DNA of 50,532 bases, taken from positions 1-50,532 of the forward strand of contig JBQTIU010000004.1 of NCBI GenBank assembly GCA_052387815.1. The letters run 5' to 3'. Source of the DNA: JBQTIU01 sp052387815. Lineage in GTDB: Bacteria; Pseudomonadota; Alphaproteobacteria; CACIAM-22H2. The translations under genes and the position numbers were made by a program. How positions within the stretch are numbered: position 1 is the stretch's first letter; every line of letters starts with the position of its first letter. Shown here in pieces: positions 15,633-24,768 of this stretch. The notes under the pieces were generated by a model that worked only from the letters and a program-made list of their open reading frames with translations, did not search any database and was not told where the DNA came from.

Positions 15633-17051
15633 TTACCGCCGGCGGACCCGTGCGACCTCGGCTCCTGCGGGCACCCGGTCGGCAGCCACGACCCGCCACA
15701 GTGCGCCCGGAGGGTTGGCCACCGGCCCCTTGTCCTCGAGGTAGAAGCAGTAGCAGTTGACCGCGAGCACGGTGCCGTCCTCATCGACGCCGCCGGCCGT
15801 GAACTGCAGTTCGGTGTGGAGCAGTTCCTGGAGCTGCCACTTGTTGGCGGCCCGGTCCCAGCCGACGCCAAACAGGCGGCCCGAGCACCAGTCGCCGACC
15901 AGATACACGCCGGTCATGCCGGCATAGTTGGCGACGCCCAGACCCTGGGCCGAGCATCCCCAGCCATCGGTCAGCTTCGCCGCGCCCGGATAGGGCTCCT
16001 GGTGCGGATATTCGGCGACCGGCAGAACGCCGACGATCGGGCCTGTGGTGTCGGGGCCGCGCAGCGGATGGGGTTTCGAGCCCTGGTTGTGCTTCCAGCC
16101 GTAGTTTTCGCCGCCCTTGCTCGCCCGCGGCTGCCAGTTGATCTCCTCCCAGTGGTTCTGGCCGACGTCGGCGATGAACAAGTCGCCGGTGTTGCGGTCG
16201 AAGGCGAACTCATAGGGATTGCGCAGACCGTAAGCCCAGATCTCGGGCTTGGCCCCCATCTTGATCCCCGCGAAGCCTTCCTCGGTGATCCCGAACAGGA
16301 CCATCATGCGGTCCTTGGATGCGGCCGCGAACGGGTTGGTCTTCGGAATCGCGTAGGCCACGTCTTCGGGCGTGTCGATGTCGAGGCGCAACAGCTTGGC
16401 CCAATGCACGTCGAGCCGCTGGCCGGCGTCGAGCGGGTCGCCTTCCCAACCGGCGTCGCCCTTGCCGATATACAGAAAGCCGTCGGGGCCGAAGGCGATC
16501 TCGCCGCCGTAGTGATTGTAGTATGGCTGCGGGATGTTCATGATCACCTTGACGCTCTTGTTGGCTTGCTCCGTGGTCACTCGGTTCGGGCTATTCCGGT
16601 CCACCGTGTAGCGAGCGATGATCGAGGCGCCGTTGAACGGCAGCGACGCGTAGTGGACGAAGAAATATCCGTTGTCCCGGAACCTCGGGTGGAACGCGAC
16701 CGACCACAGGCCTTGCTCGACGAAGCCGGTCTGCACCTCGCTGCCGAGCGGGTTGGTCTTGGTCAGATCCAAGAACGTCTCCGGCAGCACCCGGCCTTCC
16801 TTGGTGACGATCTTGATGCGCCCGACGCGCTCGACGACGAACAGGCGTCCCGTCCCGTCGAAGGCCGACGCGACATTGACGGGATCGTTGAAACCGTCCG
16901 CAACCTTGACCAAGGCGACTTTGGGGTCGCCCGGAAGTTTTCCGCCGGGTTTGGCGACCTCGGCCGGCGTCCTGGGTAGCGTTTGCGCCACTGCGGGCAG
17001 CACGGCCAAGGCCGCCGCTGCCGCGATCACTCCCAACGTCATTTTCAGCAT
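15633..17051 (-). CDS. PQQ-type sugar/sorbosone dehydrogenase family protein, periplasmic
   Basis: The 472-residue product has a Sec signal peptide (MLKMTLGVIAAAAALAVLPAVAQ) and the six-bladed beta-propeller of soluble PQQ glucose/sorbosone dehydrogenases. Family motifs: NHYGGEIAFGPDGFLYIGKGDAG, EIWAYGLRNPYEFAFD, FIADVGQNHWEEINW and GENYGWKHNQG. The C-terminal part has four or more cysteines (DGWGCSAQ, GDWCSGR, AVNCYCF) that are not typical of the small sGDH enzymes. It probably oxidises a sugar or related alcohol/aldehyde in the periplasm; the substrate is unknown. Start chosen at 17051 because GGAGGGG lies five bases upstream on the coding strand; an ATG four codons earlier is possible. A -10-like TATAGT is at 17090-17085. 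Confidence 0.88.
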   Translation of the reverse strand: MLKMTLGVIAAAAALAVLPAVAQTLPRTPAEVAKPGGKLPGDPKVALVKVADGFNDPVNVASAFDGTGRLFVVERVGRIKIVTKEGRVLPETFLDLTKTNPLGSEVQTGFVEQGLWSVAFHPRFRDNGYFFVHYASLPFNGASIIARYTVDRNSPNRVTTEQANKSVKVIMNIPQPYYNHYGGEIAFGPDGFLYIGKGDAGWEGDPLDAGQRLDVHWAKLLRLDIDTPEDVAYAIPKTNPFAAASKDRMMVLFGITEEGFAGIKMGAKPEIWAYGLRNPYEFAFDRNTGDLFIADVGQNHWEEINWQPRASKGGENYGWKHNQGSKPHPLRGPDTTGPIVGVLPVAEYPHQEPYPGAAKLTDGWGCSAQGLGVANYAGMTGVYLVGDWCSGRLFGVGWDRAANKWQLQELLHTELQFTAGGVDEDGTVLAVNCYCFYLEDKGPVANPPGALWRVVAADRVPAGAEVARVRRR

Positions 17052-17206
17052 GGTCCCCTCCATGAAGGTCTTTCCCGCGTAGGAACTATAACCCGCGTCG
17101 CCCGTCCACCGGATCCGATGGCAGGTGAGGGACGATCTTGTATCATTCTTGAGCATCGATCGCAAGCTGGAGCCCAGCCGGCGCGAGATCGCGAAGGGAG
17201 GCGGCC

Positions 17207-20200
17207 CTAGCCCGCCGCCCGAATGCGCACCGCCTCGCGCAAGTCGACCGAGACCAGTTGGCTGACCCCCTGCTCGGCCATGGTGACGCCGAACAGGCGG
17301 TCCATCCGCGCCATGGTCAGGCGATGGTGGGTGACGACGAGGAAGCGCGTGCCGGTCTGGCGCGCGATGTCGTCGAGGAGCGCGCAGAAGCGCTCGACAT
17401 TGGCATCGTCGAGCGGCGCATCGACCTCGTCGAGCACGCAGATCGGTGCCGGGCTGGTCAGAAAAACCGCGAACAGCAAGGCGAGCGCGGCGAGCGCCTG
17501 CTCGCCGCCCGACAACAGCGACAGCGCCTGCAGCTTCTTGCCGGGCGGGCTCGCCATGACCTCGAGCCCGGCCTCCAAGGGATCGCCCGAGCCCGCCGCC
17601 GGTTCCCCTTCCCCGACCAGCGACAGATGGGCCCGGCCGCCGCCGAACAGGCGCACGAACAGCGCCTCGAAATGCCGGTTGACCGCCGCGAAGGAGGCGA
17701 GCAGCCGTTCGCGTCCCTCGCGGTTCAAGCTCGATATCCCCTGGCGCAGGCGGGCGATGGCGCCGACCAGGTCGTTCTTCTCGGTGCGCAGCATGGCGAT
17801 CTGGCTCTCGAGCTCCGCCGCCTCCGCTTCCGCGCGCAGGTTGACCGGACCCATCGTGTCGCGCTCCTTGACGAGGCGCTCGAGGCGCGCCTCGACCTCG
17901 GCGAGCGGGGGCAAATCGTCGTCCGCCGCAGCCCCGCCCACGGCCAATGTCTCCTCGGGCGCGCAGTCGAGCCGCTCGCGGATGCGCGCCACGAGTCCAT
18001 CGAGCTCGCGCGCGCCATGCTCGGCTTCCGCCTCGGCGCGCACGCGTTGCTCGCGGGCGCCGGCCAGTTCTCCCTCGATCGCCTTCAATCGCCGCCCCGC
18101 CGCGCTCGCCTCGCTTTCGGCGGCCGCCAGCCGGTCGCCGGCCTCCCGCCGCTTGGCCTCGGCGGCCGCCAGGCGGGCGAACAGCGCCGCGCGCTCGGCC
18201 GCGATCTCGCCCGGGCGGCGCTCGAGCCGATCGCGCTCGGCCGACTCATCGCGCCGCCGTTCCTCGAGGATGACGAGCTGGCGCCCGGCGCCCGCGGCGC
18301 GGCCCCGCCACGCGCTCGCTTCCGCGCCGATGTCGCCGAGCCGGCGGGCGCGGGCCTCGGCGTCGCGGGCAAGGTCCTGGCGCGCGCCCTCGAGCTCGGC
18401 GGTTCGCGCGCGCTCGGCCGTCAGCGCGGCCCGGTTGCGCGCCAGCCGCTCGCGCGCTGGTTCCGGATCGGCGATCGCTGCCAGGCGCCGGTCGGCGACG
18501 GCGCTCCGCGCCCGCTGCTCGGCAAGCTCGGCGGACAGCAAGACCGCCTGTTCGGCAAGCCCGGCCGCGCGCGCGCGCGCGGCCGCCTGTTCGCGCGCCA
18601 CTGCCGCCAGGTCCTCGCGCACCGCCGCCAGCTCACCGATCGCCGCTTGCGCCGCCGCGCCCGCCCGCTGGTCTTGCCGCTCGGCCGCGCCGGCGGCAAC
18701 CTCGGCCGCGGCGAGCCGCGCGCGCGCCCCCTCGGCCACCGCCGCGGCCGCCTGGCGGAGCGGGGCAAGCTCGGCGAGCCGCCTGATGTGGGCCAGCCGG
18801 GCCGCGGCAGCAGTCGTCGCACCCGCCTTGATCCGGAAGCCGTCCCAACGCCACAGCCCGCCGGAGCGGCTGACCAGACGCTGGCCCTGGGCCAGCCCGG
18901 CGGCGAGACGCTCGCCCTCGGCGTGGTCGGCGACCACCCCGATCTGGGCCAGACGACGGGCAAGGGCCGGTGGCGCGGTCACGAATTTCGACAGCCCTTC
19001 GACCCCGGCCGGCAGAGCGGGTCCGGCCGGGCTCGCGTGCGCCTCCATCGGGCGCCAGTGAACGGCGGCCGCGGGATCGAGCGGCGCCGCAAGATCGTCG
19101 CCGAGGGCGGCACCCAGCGCCGCCTCGAAGCCGGCGCCGACCGCGATCGCATCGAGGACCGGCGGAAAATCGGCGCTCGCGCCGCTCTCGAGCACGGCGG
19201 CCAAGGCCGCGGCCTCGGCCTCGATCCTCGCCAGCTCGGCGTCCGCGCCGCGCCGCGCCGCTCCCGCTCCCGCTCCCTCTTCATACTGGACGCGCCGCGC
19301 CGCCGCCGCGCGATCGGCCTCCTCGCGCGCCAGCGCAAGCTTCGCTTCCGCCGCGCCCACGCGCTCGGCTGCGGCCTCGTCGGCGACCACGTCCGCGGCC
19401 GCGGCTTCGAGGCGCCGGCGCTCGGCCGAGATGTCGTCGAGCCGCGCGGCGAGCCGCGCGGCGCGCTCGGCCAACTCGGCTCGCTCGCGCGCCAGCGCCT
19501 GGCCCTCGGCCTCGGCCGCCGCCACGCAAGCGGTCAGCCGCGCGAATTCGGCTTCGTGCCGCTCGACCGCCGCGCGCGCCTCGCCCAGCTCGTCCTCGCG
19601 GTCGCGGATCGCCGGCCCGGCTTCGGCCTCGGCGCGAGCAAGGCCGTCGCGTTCGACCTCGAGGCGGGCCAGCGCCGCCTCGGCATCGGCGAGCTGCTCG
19701 CGCTCGCGCGCCCGGTCGGCGGCCAACGACGCCAGGCGCGCCTCGGCGTGGGCGAGGGCCGCCTCGTTGCGCCGTTCCTCCGCCGCCAGCCCGTCGCGCC
19801 CAAGACCGAGCCGGGCGAGCGCGGCGGCCGCCTCGGCTTCGGCGTTGCGAAGATCGGGCAGGCGCGCTTGCCGGTCGGCCATCTCGGTCGCGGCGGCCGC
19901 GGCGCGGCCGGCGATCTCGACGACCTCGCGCTCGGCCCGGGCGAGCCGTTCGCGCGCGGCGTCGAGCGTGCCGCTCGCCGCGCGCCAGCGAAGACGAAGC
20001 GCGATCGCCTCGGCGCGGCGGATGCGCGCGCTCATGTTGCGATAGCGCGCCGCCTGGCGCGCCTGCTTGCGCAGGCCCTGGTCCTGGAGGTCGAGCGTCG
20101 CCAATACGTCGTCGAGTCGCGTGAGGTTGGCCTCGGCGGCCCGCAGCTTGAGATCCGCGTCGTGCCGACGGGAATGAAGACCGGTGATGCCGGCCGCCTC

Positions 20201-20695
20201 CTCGAGCAGCGCCCGGCGCTCGATCGGGCGGGCTTGGATCATGGCGCCGATCCGGCCTTGGCTGACCAGGGCCGGGGAATGCGACCCGCTCGCCGCGTCG
20301 GCGAACAGGAGCTGGACGTCGCGGGCCCGCACCTCGCGGCCGGCGATGCGGTAGATCGAGCCCTGGCCGCGCTCGATCCGCCGCGCGACCTCGAACTCGT
20401 CCTGGTCGTTGAAGGCCGCCGGCGCCCGGCGCGCCGAATTGTCGACGACGAGCGCGACTTCCGCGATGCTGCGCGCCGGGCGGCTCGACGTGCCGTTGAA
20501 GATCACGTCGTCCATTTCGCCGCCCCGCATCTGCGTGACGCGGTTTTCGCCCATCACCCAGCGCAGCGCCTCGACGAGGTTGGACTTGCCGCACCCGTTG
20601 GGGCCCACGATGCCGGTCAGCCCCGGCACGATGAGGAAATCGGTCGTCTCGACGAACGACTTGAAGCCGCTGACGCGAAGCCTAGCGAAATTCAT
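17207..20695 (-). CDS. smc: Chromosome segregation ATPase SMC
   Basis: The 1162-residue protein has the complete SMC layout: Walker A GPNGCGKS (residues 31-38), an N-terminal head, two long Ala/Arg/Glu coiled coils flanking a hinge (about 500-640), the ABC signature LSGGEQALAALALLFAVF and Walker B ICVLDEVDAPLDD, then the C-terminal head ending VVTHHRLTMARMDRLFGVTMAEQGVSQLVSV. It organises and compacts the chromosome after replication together with ScpA/ScpB, which are not encoded here. It is the last gene of DUF721-dsbA-smc. Length and motifs are normal. The coiled coils produce many long shadow frames on both strands, which I ignored. Confidence 0.97.
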   Translation of the reverse strand: MNFARLRVSGFKSFVETTDFLIVPGLTGIVGPNGCGKSNLVEALRWVMGENRVTQMRGGEMDDVIFNGTSSRPARSIAEVALVVDNSARRAPAAFNDQDEFEVARRIERGQGSIYRIAGREVRARDVQLLFADAASGSHSPALVSQGRIGAMIQARPIERRALLEEAAGITGLHSRRHDADLKLRAAEANLTRLDDVLATLDLQDQGLRKQARQAARYRNMSARIRRAEAIALRLRWRAASGTLDAARERLARAEREVVEIAGRAAAAATEMADRQARLPDLRNAEAEAAAALARLGLGRDGLAAEERRNEAALAHAEARLASLAADRAREREQLADAEAALARLEVERDGLARAEAEAGPAIRDREDELGEARAAVERHEAEFARLTACVAAAEAEGQALARERAELAERAARLAARLDDISAERRRLEAAAADVVADEAAAERVGAAEAKLALAREEADRAAAARRVQYEEGAGAGAARRGADAELARIEAEAAALAAVLESGASADFPPVLDAIAVGAGFEAALGAALGDDLAAPLDPAAAVHWRPMEAHASPAGPALPAGVEGLSKFVTAPPALARRLAQIGVVADHAEGERLAAGLAQGQRLVSRSGGLWRWDGFRIKAGATTAAAARLAHIRRLAELAPLRQAAAAVAEGARARLAAAEVAAGAAERQDQRAGAAAQAAIGELAAVREDLAAVAREQAAARARAAGLAEQAVLLSAELAEQRARSAVADRRLAAIADPEPARERLARNRAALTAERARTAELEGARQDLARDAEARARRLGDIGAEASAWRGRAAGAGRQLVILEERRRDESAERDRLERRPGEIAAERAALFARLAAAEAKRREAGDRLAAAESEASAAGRRLKAIEGELAGAREQRVRAEAEAEHGARELDGLVARIRERLDCAPEETLAVGGAAADDDLPPLAEVEARLERLVKERDTMGPVNLRAEAEAAELESQIAMLRTEKNDLVGAIARLRQGISSLNREGRERLLASFAAVNRHFEALFVRLFGGGRAHLSLVGEGEPAAGSGDPLEAGLEVMASPPGKKLQALSLLSGGEQALAALALLFAVFLTSPAPICVLDEVDAPLDDANVERFCALLDDIARQTGTRFLVVTHHRLTMARMDRLFGVTMAEQGVSQLVSVDLREAVRIRAAG

Positions 20696-20715
20696 CCTCG
20701 GCTATTCCTGGTCCC

Positions 20716-21432
20716 TCACGATCCCCCGGCGAGCGGCCTTAAGGTGCGGTCGAGGTCCTCGAAGCTGGTTCCGCCTGCATGCTTGCGGCCATTGATAATC
20801 AGGGTCGGCGTCGAGCGGACCTCGAATTCCTTCTCGCCCTTGAGGCTCTGCTGGAGGACCGCGTTCTGCACGTCCTGGTCCTTGAGGCAGGCATCGATGC
20901 GCTCATCGGACATGCCGCCGAGCCGCGCCAGACCCCTGAGCGCGGCGAGGATCTGGCCCGGCTCGTTGCCGCGTGTCCAATTCGCTTGCTGGCGGTAGAA
21001 CACGTCGAGGAAACCGAAATAGCGCTCGGGTCCGGCGCAGCGCGCCAGCATCGCGGCGACCAGCGCGATGCGGTCGAGGGGGAAGTCGCGGTAGATGAAT
21101 TTGACCAACCCCTTGTCGACATAGGCGTCGATGAGACGCGGCAGGGTGGTGGCGTGGAAGGTGGCGCAATGGGGGCAGGTCAGCGAGGCATATTCAACGA
21201 CGGTGATCGGCGCGCCGGCCAGGCCGATCACCATGTCCTCGCCTTCCTGGCGCGGGGCGAGCGCCTTGGCATCGATGGCGGGCCGAGTGGCCGGGGACTG
21301 CGCCACTTGCACCGGCGGAGCGGCGAGCGGAGTGGGCGGAGCGGGGAGCGGGGCGGCCCAATACCACACTCCGACTCCAGCCGCGACCAGCGCCACGAAG
21401 GCTCCAACCACCAACGAGATGTTCCGGTTCAT
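20716..21432 (-). CDS. DsbA-family thioredoxin-fold protein, membrane-anchored or exported
   Basis: The 238-residue protein starts with a hydrophobic segment (about 5-27, SLVVGAFVALVAAGVGVWYW), then a Pro-rich linker and a DsbA-like thioredoxin domain with active site Cys86-Pro-His-Cys89 in EYASLTCPHCATFH and the cis-Pro loop EVRSTPTLIINGRKHAG. It resembles the ScsC/BdbD-like DsbA proteins encoded beside smc in many alphaproteobacteria; expected role is disulfide formation or isomerisation in the periplasm. A GTG five codons upstream is an alternative start; I prefer the ATG at 21432 because it gives a cleaner N terminus. The stop lies 20 bases before smc. Confidence 0.85.
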   Translation of the reverse strand: MNRNISLVVGAFVALVAAGVGVWYWAAPLPAPPTPLAAPPVQVAQSPATRPAIDAKALAPRQEGEDMVIGLAGAPITVVEYASLTCPHCATFHATTLPRLIDAYVDKGLVKFIYRDFPLDRIALVAAMLARCAGPERYFGFLDVFYRQQANWTRGNEPGQILAALRGLARLGGMSDERIDACLKDQDVQNAVLQQSLKGEKEFEVRSTPTLIINGRKHAGGTSFEDLDRTLRPLAGGS

Positions 21433-21513
21433 GGCAATCTTACCCACAACATATAGTGTATCCTAGCGAATCGGGGCCTGTTTGCTCAAGGGCAATTCCG
21501 GGCGCCGGGCGTT

Positions 21514-22008
21514 TCAACCTAAGTCACTGTCAGCCCGTGTGTTTTTGGGCGTTGCGGCGGCGAGCGCGCGGCCCAGGCGGGCGAGCGCGGCCTGCAACCC
21601 CGGGTCGGCGACTCGCGCCACCGCTTCGGCCACCGCCGCTTCCTCCGCCGCGCCGAGCTGGCGGGCCGGCACCGGCGACCCGGCCCGCCCCGGGATCGGC
21701 GCCTGAATGAGCTTGAGCCTGGCGACCGCGCGGGTGCCGAGGAACACGTTGACCCGCTCCAAGATCTGCGGCGCGAGGTGCTGGAGCTCGAGCGCGGCCG
21801 CACCGCTCACCCGCACGCTAAGGACGCCGCCCGGCTCGCCGGCGCCCTTGGCTGCCGGCAGCAGGCGTTCGGGCACGGCGACCTCGGCGAGCGCCGGGCC
21901 GACGATGGCGTTCCACTCCGCGATCAACGTGGCGAACGCGCGCCCGCGCCGGGCGAAGGCCGCCCGCGTCACTTTCGGCAAGGTTGCACCCAGCGCACGC
22001 AGACTCAT
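21514..22008 (-). CDS. DUF721 (DciA-like) protein
   Basis: The 164-residue protein matches the DUF721 family: ATLIAEWNAIVGPALAEVAVPERLL, then LSVRVSGAAALELQHLAPQILERVNVFLG, the KH-like core of DciA proteins. DciA-type DUF721 proteins load the replicative helicase in many bacteria lacking DnaC; here the C-terminal 60 residues are Ala-rich and poorly conserved. The position, divergent from mutY and upstream of dsbA-smc, is the usual alphaproteobacterial arrangement. An in-frame open region far upstream overlaps mutY antisense and is not real; the ATG at 22008 is the start. Confidence 0.85.
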   Translation of the reverse strand: MSLRALGATLPKVTRAAFARRGRAFATLIAEWNAIVGPALAEVAVPERLLPAAKGAGEPGGVLSVRVSGAAALELQHLAPQILERVNVFLGTRAVARLKLIQAPIPGRAGSPVPARQLGAAEEAAVAEAVARVADPGLQAALARLGRALAAATPKNTRADSDLG

Positions 22009-22107
22009 GGTTGGCCTTCTCGTCGGTGGTCCGTCCATGTTAATCCGGAATGCGGGTGCGGCGCCGCCGTTTTTTCGTCGACCCCTTGCCCGGCGCATCG
22101 AGAAGAA

Positions 22108-23214
22108 ATGGGACCGTACGACCGCCCGAATCGACCTCATGCGACTGGCGCGGCCGAGCTTAGCGCCCGGCTGCTCGACTGGTACGACCGCCACCGGCGC
22201 GTCCTGCCCTGGCGGGCGGGCCCGAGCGAACGGCCGGACACCTATCGCGTGTGGTTGTCCGAGGTCATGTTGCAGCAGACGAGGGCGGCGGCGGTCGGTC
22301 CCTATTTCCGCGCTTTCGTGGCCCGCTGGCCGGACGTGCACGCGCTCGCGGCGGCGTCGCTCGACGAGGTGCTGGCCGCCTGGGTCGGCCTCGGCTATTA
22401 CGCGCGGGCCCGCAACCTTCACGAATGCGCGCGCCGCATCGCGGGCGCGCCGGGCGGCCGCTTCCCCGATACCGAAGCCGCGTGGCGCCAATTGCCCGGC
22501 ATCGGCCCCTACACCGCGGCGGCGGTGGCGGCCATCGCCTTCGACCACCCGGCCGTGGTGGTCGATGGCAATGTCGAGCGCGTCATCGCCCGCCTCTACG
22601 CCGTCAAGGCCGCCATGCCGGCGGCCAAGCCGGCGCTCCGCGAGCTGGCCCGGGCGCTGACGCCGCGCTGCCGCGCCGGCGACTATGCGCAAGGCCTCAT
22701 GGATCTCGGCGCGACGGTGTGCACGCCCAAGCGGCCCCGCTGCGCTTCGTGCCCGTGGGAGGACGCCTGCGCGGCGCGGCGCTTGGGCTACCCCGAGCGG
22801 TTCCCCAAACGGCGCGCCAAGCGGGACAAGCCGGCGCGCCGGGGTGTCGCCTTCGTCCTCACCCGGCCCGACGGCGCCATCTGGCTGCGCCGCCGGCCGC
22901 AGGTCGGCCTCTTGGGCGGCATGCTGGAGGTGCCCTCGACGCCGTGGCGGGCGGCGGCGTGGACGGCCGCGGCCGCGAGGCGCCAGGCGCCGCTCCGCCG
23001 TCCCTGGCGCCCGCTGGCCGGCGTGGTCCGCCACGGCTTTACGCATTTCGATCTCGAACTCGCCGTCTGGCTCGGGCTGACGGCGGGCCGGAGTCCCATC
23101 GAGGGCATGTGGTGCAAGATCGAGGCGATCGACAAGCTGGCGCTGCCGACTTTGATGCGGAAGGTGGTCGCGCACGCGATAAGTCTTTCGACGGCAGGCA
23201 GGCGGACCACGTAA
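22108..23214 (+). CDS. mutY: A/G-specific adenine DNA glycosylase
   Basis: The 368-residue protein removes adenine mispaired with 8-oxoguanine. It shows LLDWYDRHRRVLPWR, VWLSEVMLQQTRAAAVGPYF, the helix-hairpin-helix LPGIGPYTAAAVAAIAF with the catalytic Asp in VVVDGNVERVIARL, the [4Fe-4S] motif C-x6-C-x2-C-x5-C (CTPKRPRCASCPWEDAC), and a C-terminal NUDIX-like domain (IWLRRRPQVGLLGGMLEVPST, HGFTHFDLEL) for 8-oxoG recognition. Start ATG at 22108; the longer open frame upstream overlaps the divergent DUF721 gene. Confidence 0.95.
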   Translation: MGPYDRPNRPHATGAAELSARLLDWYDRHRRVLPWRAGPSERPDTYRVWLSEVMLQQTRAAAVGPYFRAFVARWPDVHALAAASLDEVLAAWVGLGYYARARNLHECARRIAGAPGGRFPDTEAAWRQLPGIGPYTAAAVAAIAFDHPAVVVDGNVERVIARLYAVKAAMPAAKPALRELARALTPRCRAGDYAQGLMDLGATVCTPKRPRCASCPWEDACAARRLGYPERFPKRRAKRDKPARRGVAFVLTRPDGAIWLRRRPQVGLLGGMLEVPSTPWRAAAWTAAAARRQAPLRRPWRPLAGVVRHGFTHFDLELAVWLGLTAGRSPIEGMWCKIEAIDKLALPTLMRKVVAHAISLSTAGRRTT

Positions 23215-23298
23215 TCTCGCCTGTCTTCTGCCGCGGCGGCCCCGGCGGCGATCCTGTTCCATGGCAAGAAAGGCCGACGGCAAAGAAAGGTTGGCGAC

Positions 23299-23817
23299 AT
23301 GCAGCGTTTCCTCGAGCAAGACCGAGAACGCATGATTTACAAGAGCAATCTCGCCGCCTTTCGCGACGGCGATGCCGGACGCTGGCAAGGCGGATCTCTG
23401 TACCTGACCGACCGCCGCCTCGTCTTCTGCAAGCGCAGCAATGCCGGCCTCTTTCTCATCACCACGCTGGTGTTCGCCCTGGTGCTGCTTCCGCTCGGGT
23501 TCGCGGCCGGGTACATTTGGGAATTGCGGGGGATTGTCATAACGCCGATCGTCTTGGGGGCGCTCTACCTCTACATCCTGGCGCAATATTATTGGTCGCG
23601 CGTCATCGCCGTCGAGATCCCGGCCGGCGAGATCGGCAAGGCGTCCGAGACCGTCATGGCGTTGAAGAAAGTCTTCGTGATCGAGGGCCGCGGCGGCAAG
23701 CGGCGCATCTTCTGGGCCCTGCCGCGATCGGGGCTCGAGCGCGGGCGCAAGGAGGCGGCGAAGGCCTACCCGGGGCGGCTCTTAGAGCCGCCCCTTGCGG
23801 ATGGCGGGCGGGTCTAA
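23299..23817 (+). CDS. Small membrane protein with GRAM/PH-like N terminus (hypothetical)
   Basis: The 172-residue protein is not a family I can name with certainty. Residues ~12-45 (IYKSNLAAFRDGDAGRWQGGSLYLTDRRLVFCKR) resemble the first strands of GRAM/PH-like domains, then two membrane helices follow (about 52-73 and 78-95), then a beta-rich tail (VIAVEIPAGEIGK...KKVFVIEGRGGKRRIFWALP) that would complete the GRAM fold. The last ~15 codons are written by the palindromic repeat at 23772-23830, so the C-terminal residues are likely an accident of repeat insertion. RBS AAAGG at 23286-23290, 8 bases before the ATG. Confidence 0.6.
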   Translation: MQRFLEQDRERMIYKSNLAAFRDGDAGRWQGGSLYLTDRRLVFCKRSNAGLFLITTLVFALVLLPLGFAAGYIWELRGIVITPIVLGALYLYILAQYYWSRVIAVEIPAGEIGKASETVMALKKVFVIEGRGGKRRIFWALPRSGLERGRKEAAKAYPGRLLEPPLADGGRV

Positions 23818-23830
23818 CGATCCGCCCCTT
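23772..23830. repeat. Palindromic element between convergent genes
   Basis: GGGGCGGCTC-TTA-GAGCCGCCCC (23772-23794) is a perfect 10-bp hairpin, followed by a second imperfect one with arms GCGGAT (23797-23802) and ATCCGC (23820-23825). The design (GC-rich hairpin with a TNTNAGA-type loop, tandem pair) parallels the element at 5346-5396. It covers the end of the preceding gene and the 11-base space before znuA, so it may serve both as a bidirectional terminator. Confidence 0.7.
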
Positions 23831-24728
23831 AAGGGGGGTGCGACAGGCAGCCGGCGAACGATGCGGCGAGGTTGCGCAGCATCGCGAAATAGGCCTCCGG
23901 CCCCGGCGCCAGGCCCGCGCCCAGGGGATCGAGCGTGCCTGCCCGGGCGCCGGTGCCTTCGATGACCGTGGCCACCAGCGCCGATTCGAATTGCGGCTCG
24001 GCGAACACGCACACCGCCTTGAGGGCGCCGATCTTCTTGCGCAGCTCGGAAAGGCGCTTGGCCCCGGGCGGGCGGTCCGGGTGGACCGCGATCGACCCCA
24101 CGGAGGTGAGGCCGTAGCGCTTCTCGAAATACTGGTAGGCGTCGTGGAACGCGACGAAGGGTCGCGCCTGGACCGGGGCGAGCCTCGCTCGCAGCTCCTG
24201 GTCGAGGGCGTCGAGGCGGGCGATCAGCCGGTCGGCGTTGGCGCGGTAGCGCTCGCCGTTCCCCCCGTCGACCTTGGCGAGCACTGCGGCCGCGGCGCGG
24301 ACGACGGCCCGGGCATTGTCGGGGTCGAGCCACACGTGGACGTCCGGCGTGCCTTTCTCCCGGCCCTCGCGCACCGGCAAGACGACGACCCCGGGCGCCG
24401 CCAGCAGTTCGACGACCTTCGCCCTCTGGCTCAGGGCTTTGATCGGCTTGTCGAGAAAGGTCTCGTACGCGGCGCCGATCCAGAACACGAGCTCGGCCTC
24501 ATTGAGCGCGCGGGCCTCGGAGGGCCTGAGCGCATAGGTGTGCGGCGAGCCGAGCCCGCGCACGATCAGCGCCGGCGCGCCCACGCCCTCCATGACGCCG
24601 GCGATGAGCGAGTGGACCGGCAGGATGCTGGCGGCCACTCGCGGCCCCGACTGGGCGAAGCCGGCCCCTGCCCATGACGCCGCCACGACGAGGGCCAAAC
24701 CCGCCGCCGCCGCAACCCGGTGTGCCAT
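23829..24728 (-). CDS. znuA: Zinc ABC transporter substrate-binding protein
   Basis: The 299-residue protein has a Sec signal (AAAAGLALVVAASWAGAGFAQ) and is a cluster A-I metal-binding protein. Likely zinc ligands are the His in SILPVHSLIAG, the His in GSPHTYALRPSEA, the His in FVAFHDAYQYFEKRYG and an acidic residue near the C terminus; DVHVWLDPDNARAVV is also conserved. The His-rich loop common in enterobacterial ZnuA is missing, as in many alphaproteobacteria. It is divergent from zur-znuC-znuB with Zur boxes in between, so zinc should repress it. Start ATG at 24728 with AAAGGAAA upstream on the coding strand. Confidence 0.93.
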   Translation of the reverse strand: MAHRVAAAAGLALVVAASWAGAGFAQSGPRVAASILPVHSLIAGVMEGVGAPALIVRGLGSPHTYALRPSEARALNEAELVFWIGAAYETFLDKPIKALSQRAKVVELLAAPGVVVLPVREGREKGTPDVHVWLDPDNARAVVRAAAAVLAKVDGGNGERYRANADRLIARLDALDQELRARLAPVQARPFVAFHDAYQYFEKRYGLTSVGSIAVHPDRPPGAKRLSELRKKIGALKAVCVFAEPQFESALVATVIEGTGARAGTLDPLGAGLAPGPEAYFAMLRNLAASFAGCLSHPP

Positions 24729-24768
24729 CGCCTTGAGTTTCCTTTCGCCCGCCTGCCCTTGAAGAAAT

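Noticed and set aside
20769..21465. Sequence CATATAGTGTATC upstream of the DsbA-like gene resembles the Zur boxes.
   Set aside because: The palindrome is broken at both outer positions and one inner pair; it is more likely a -10 region for the dsbA-smc transcript.
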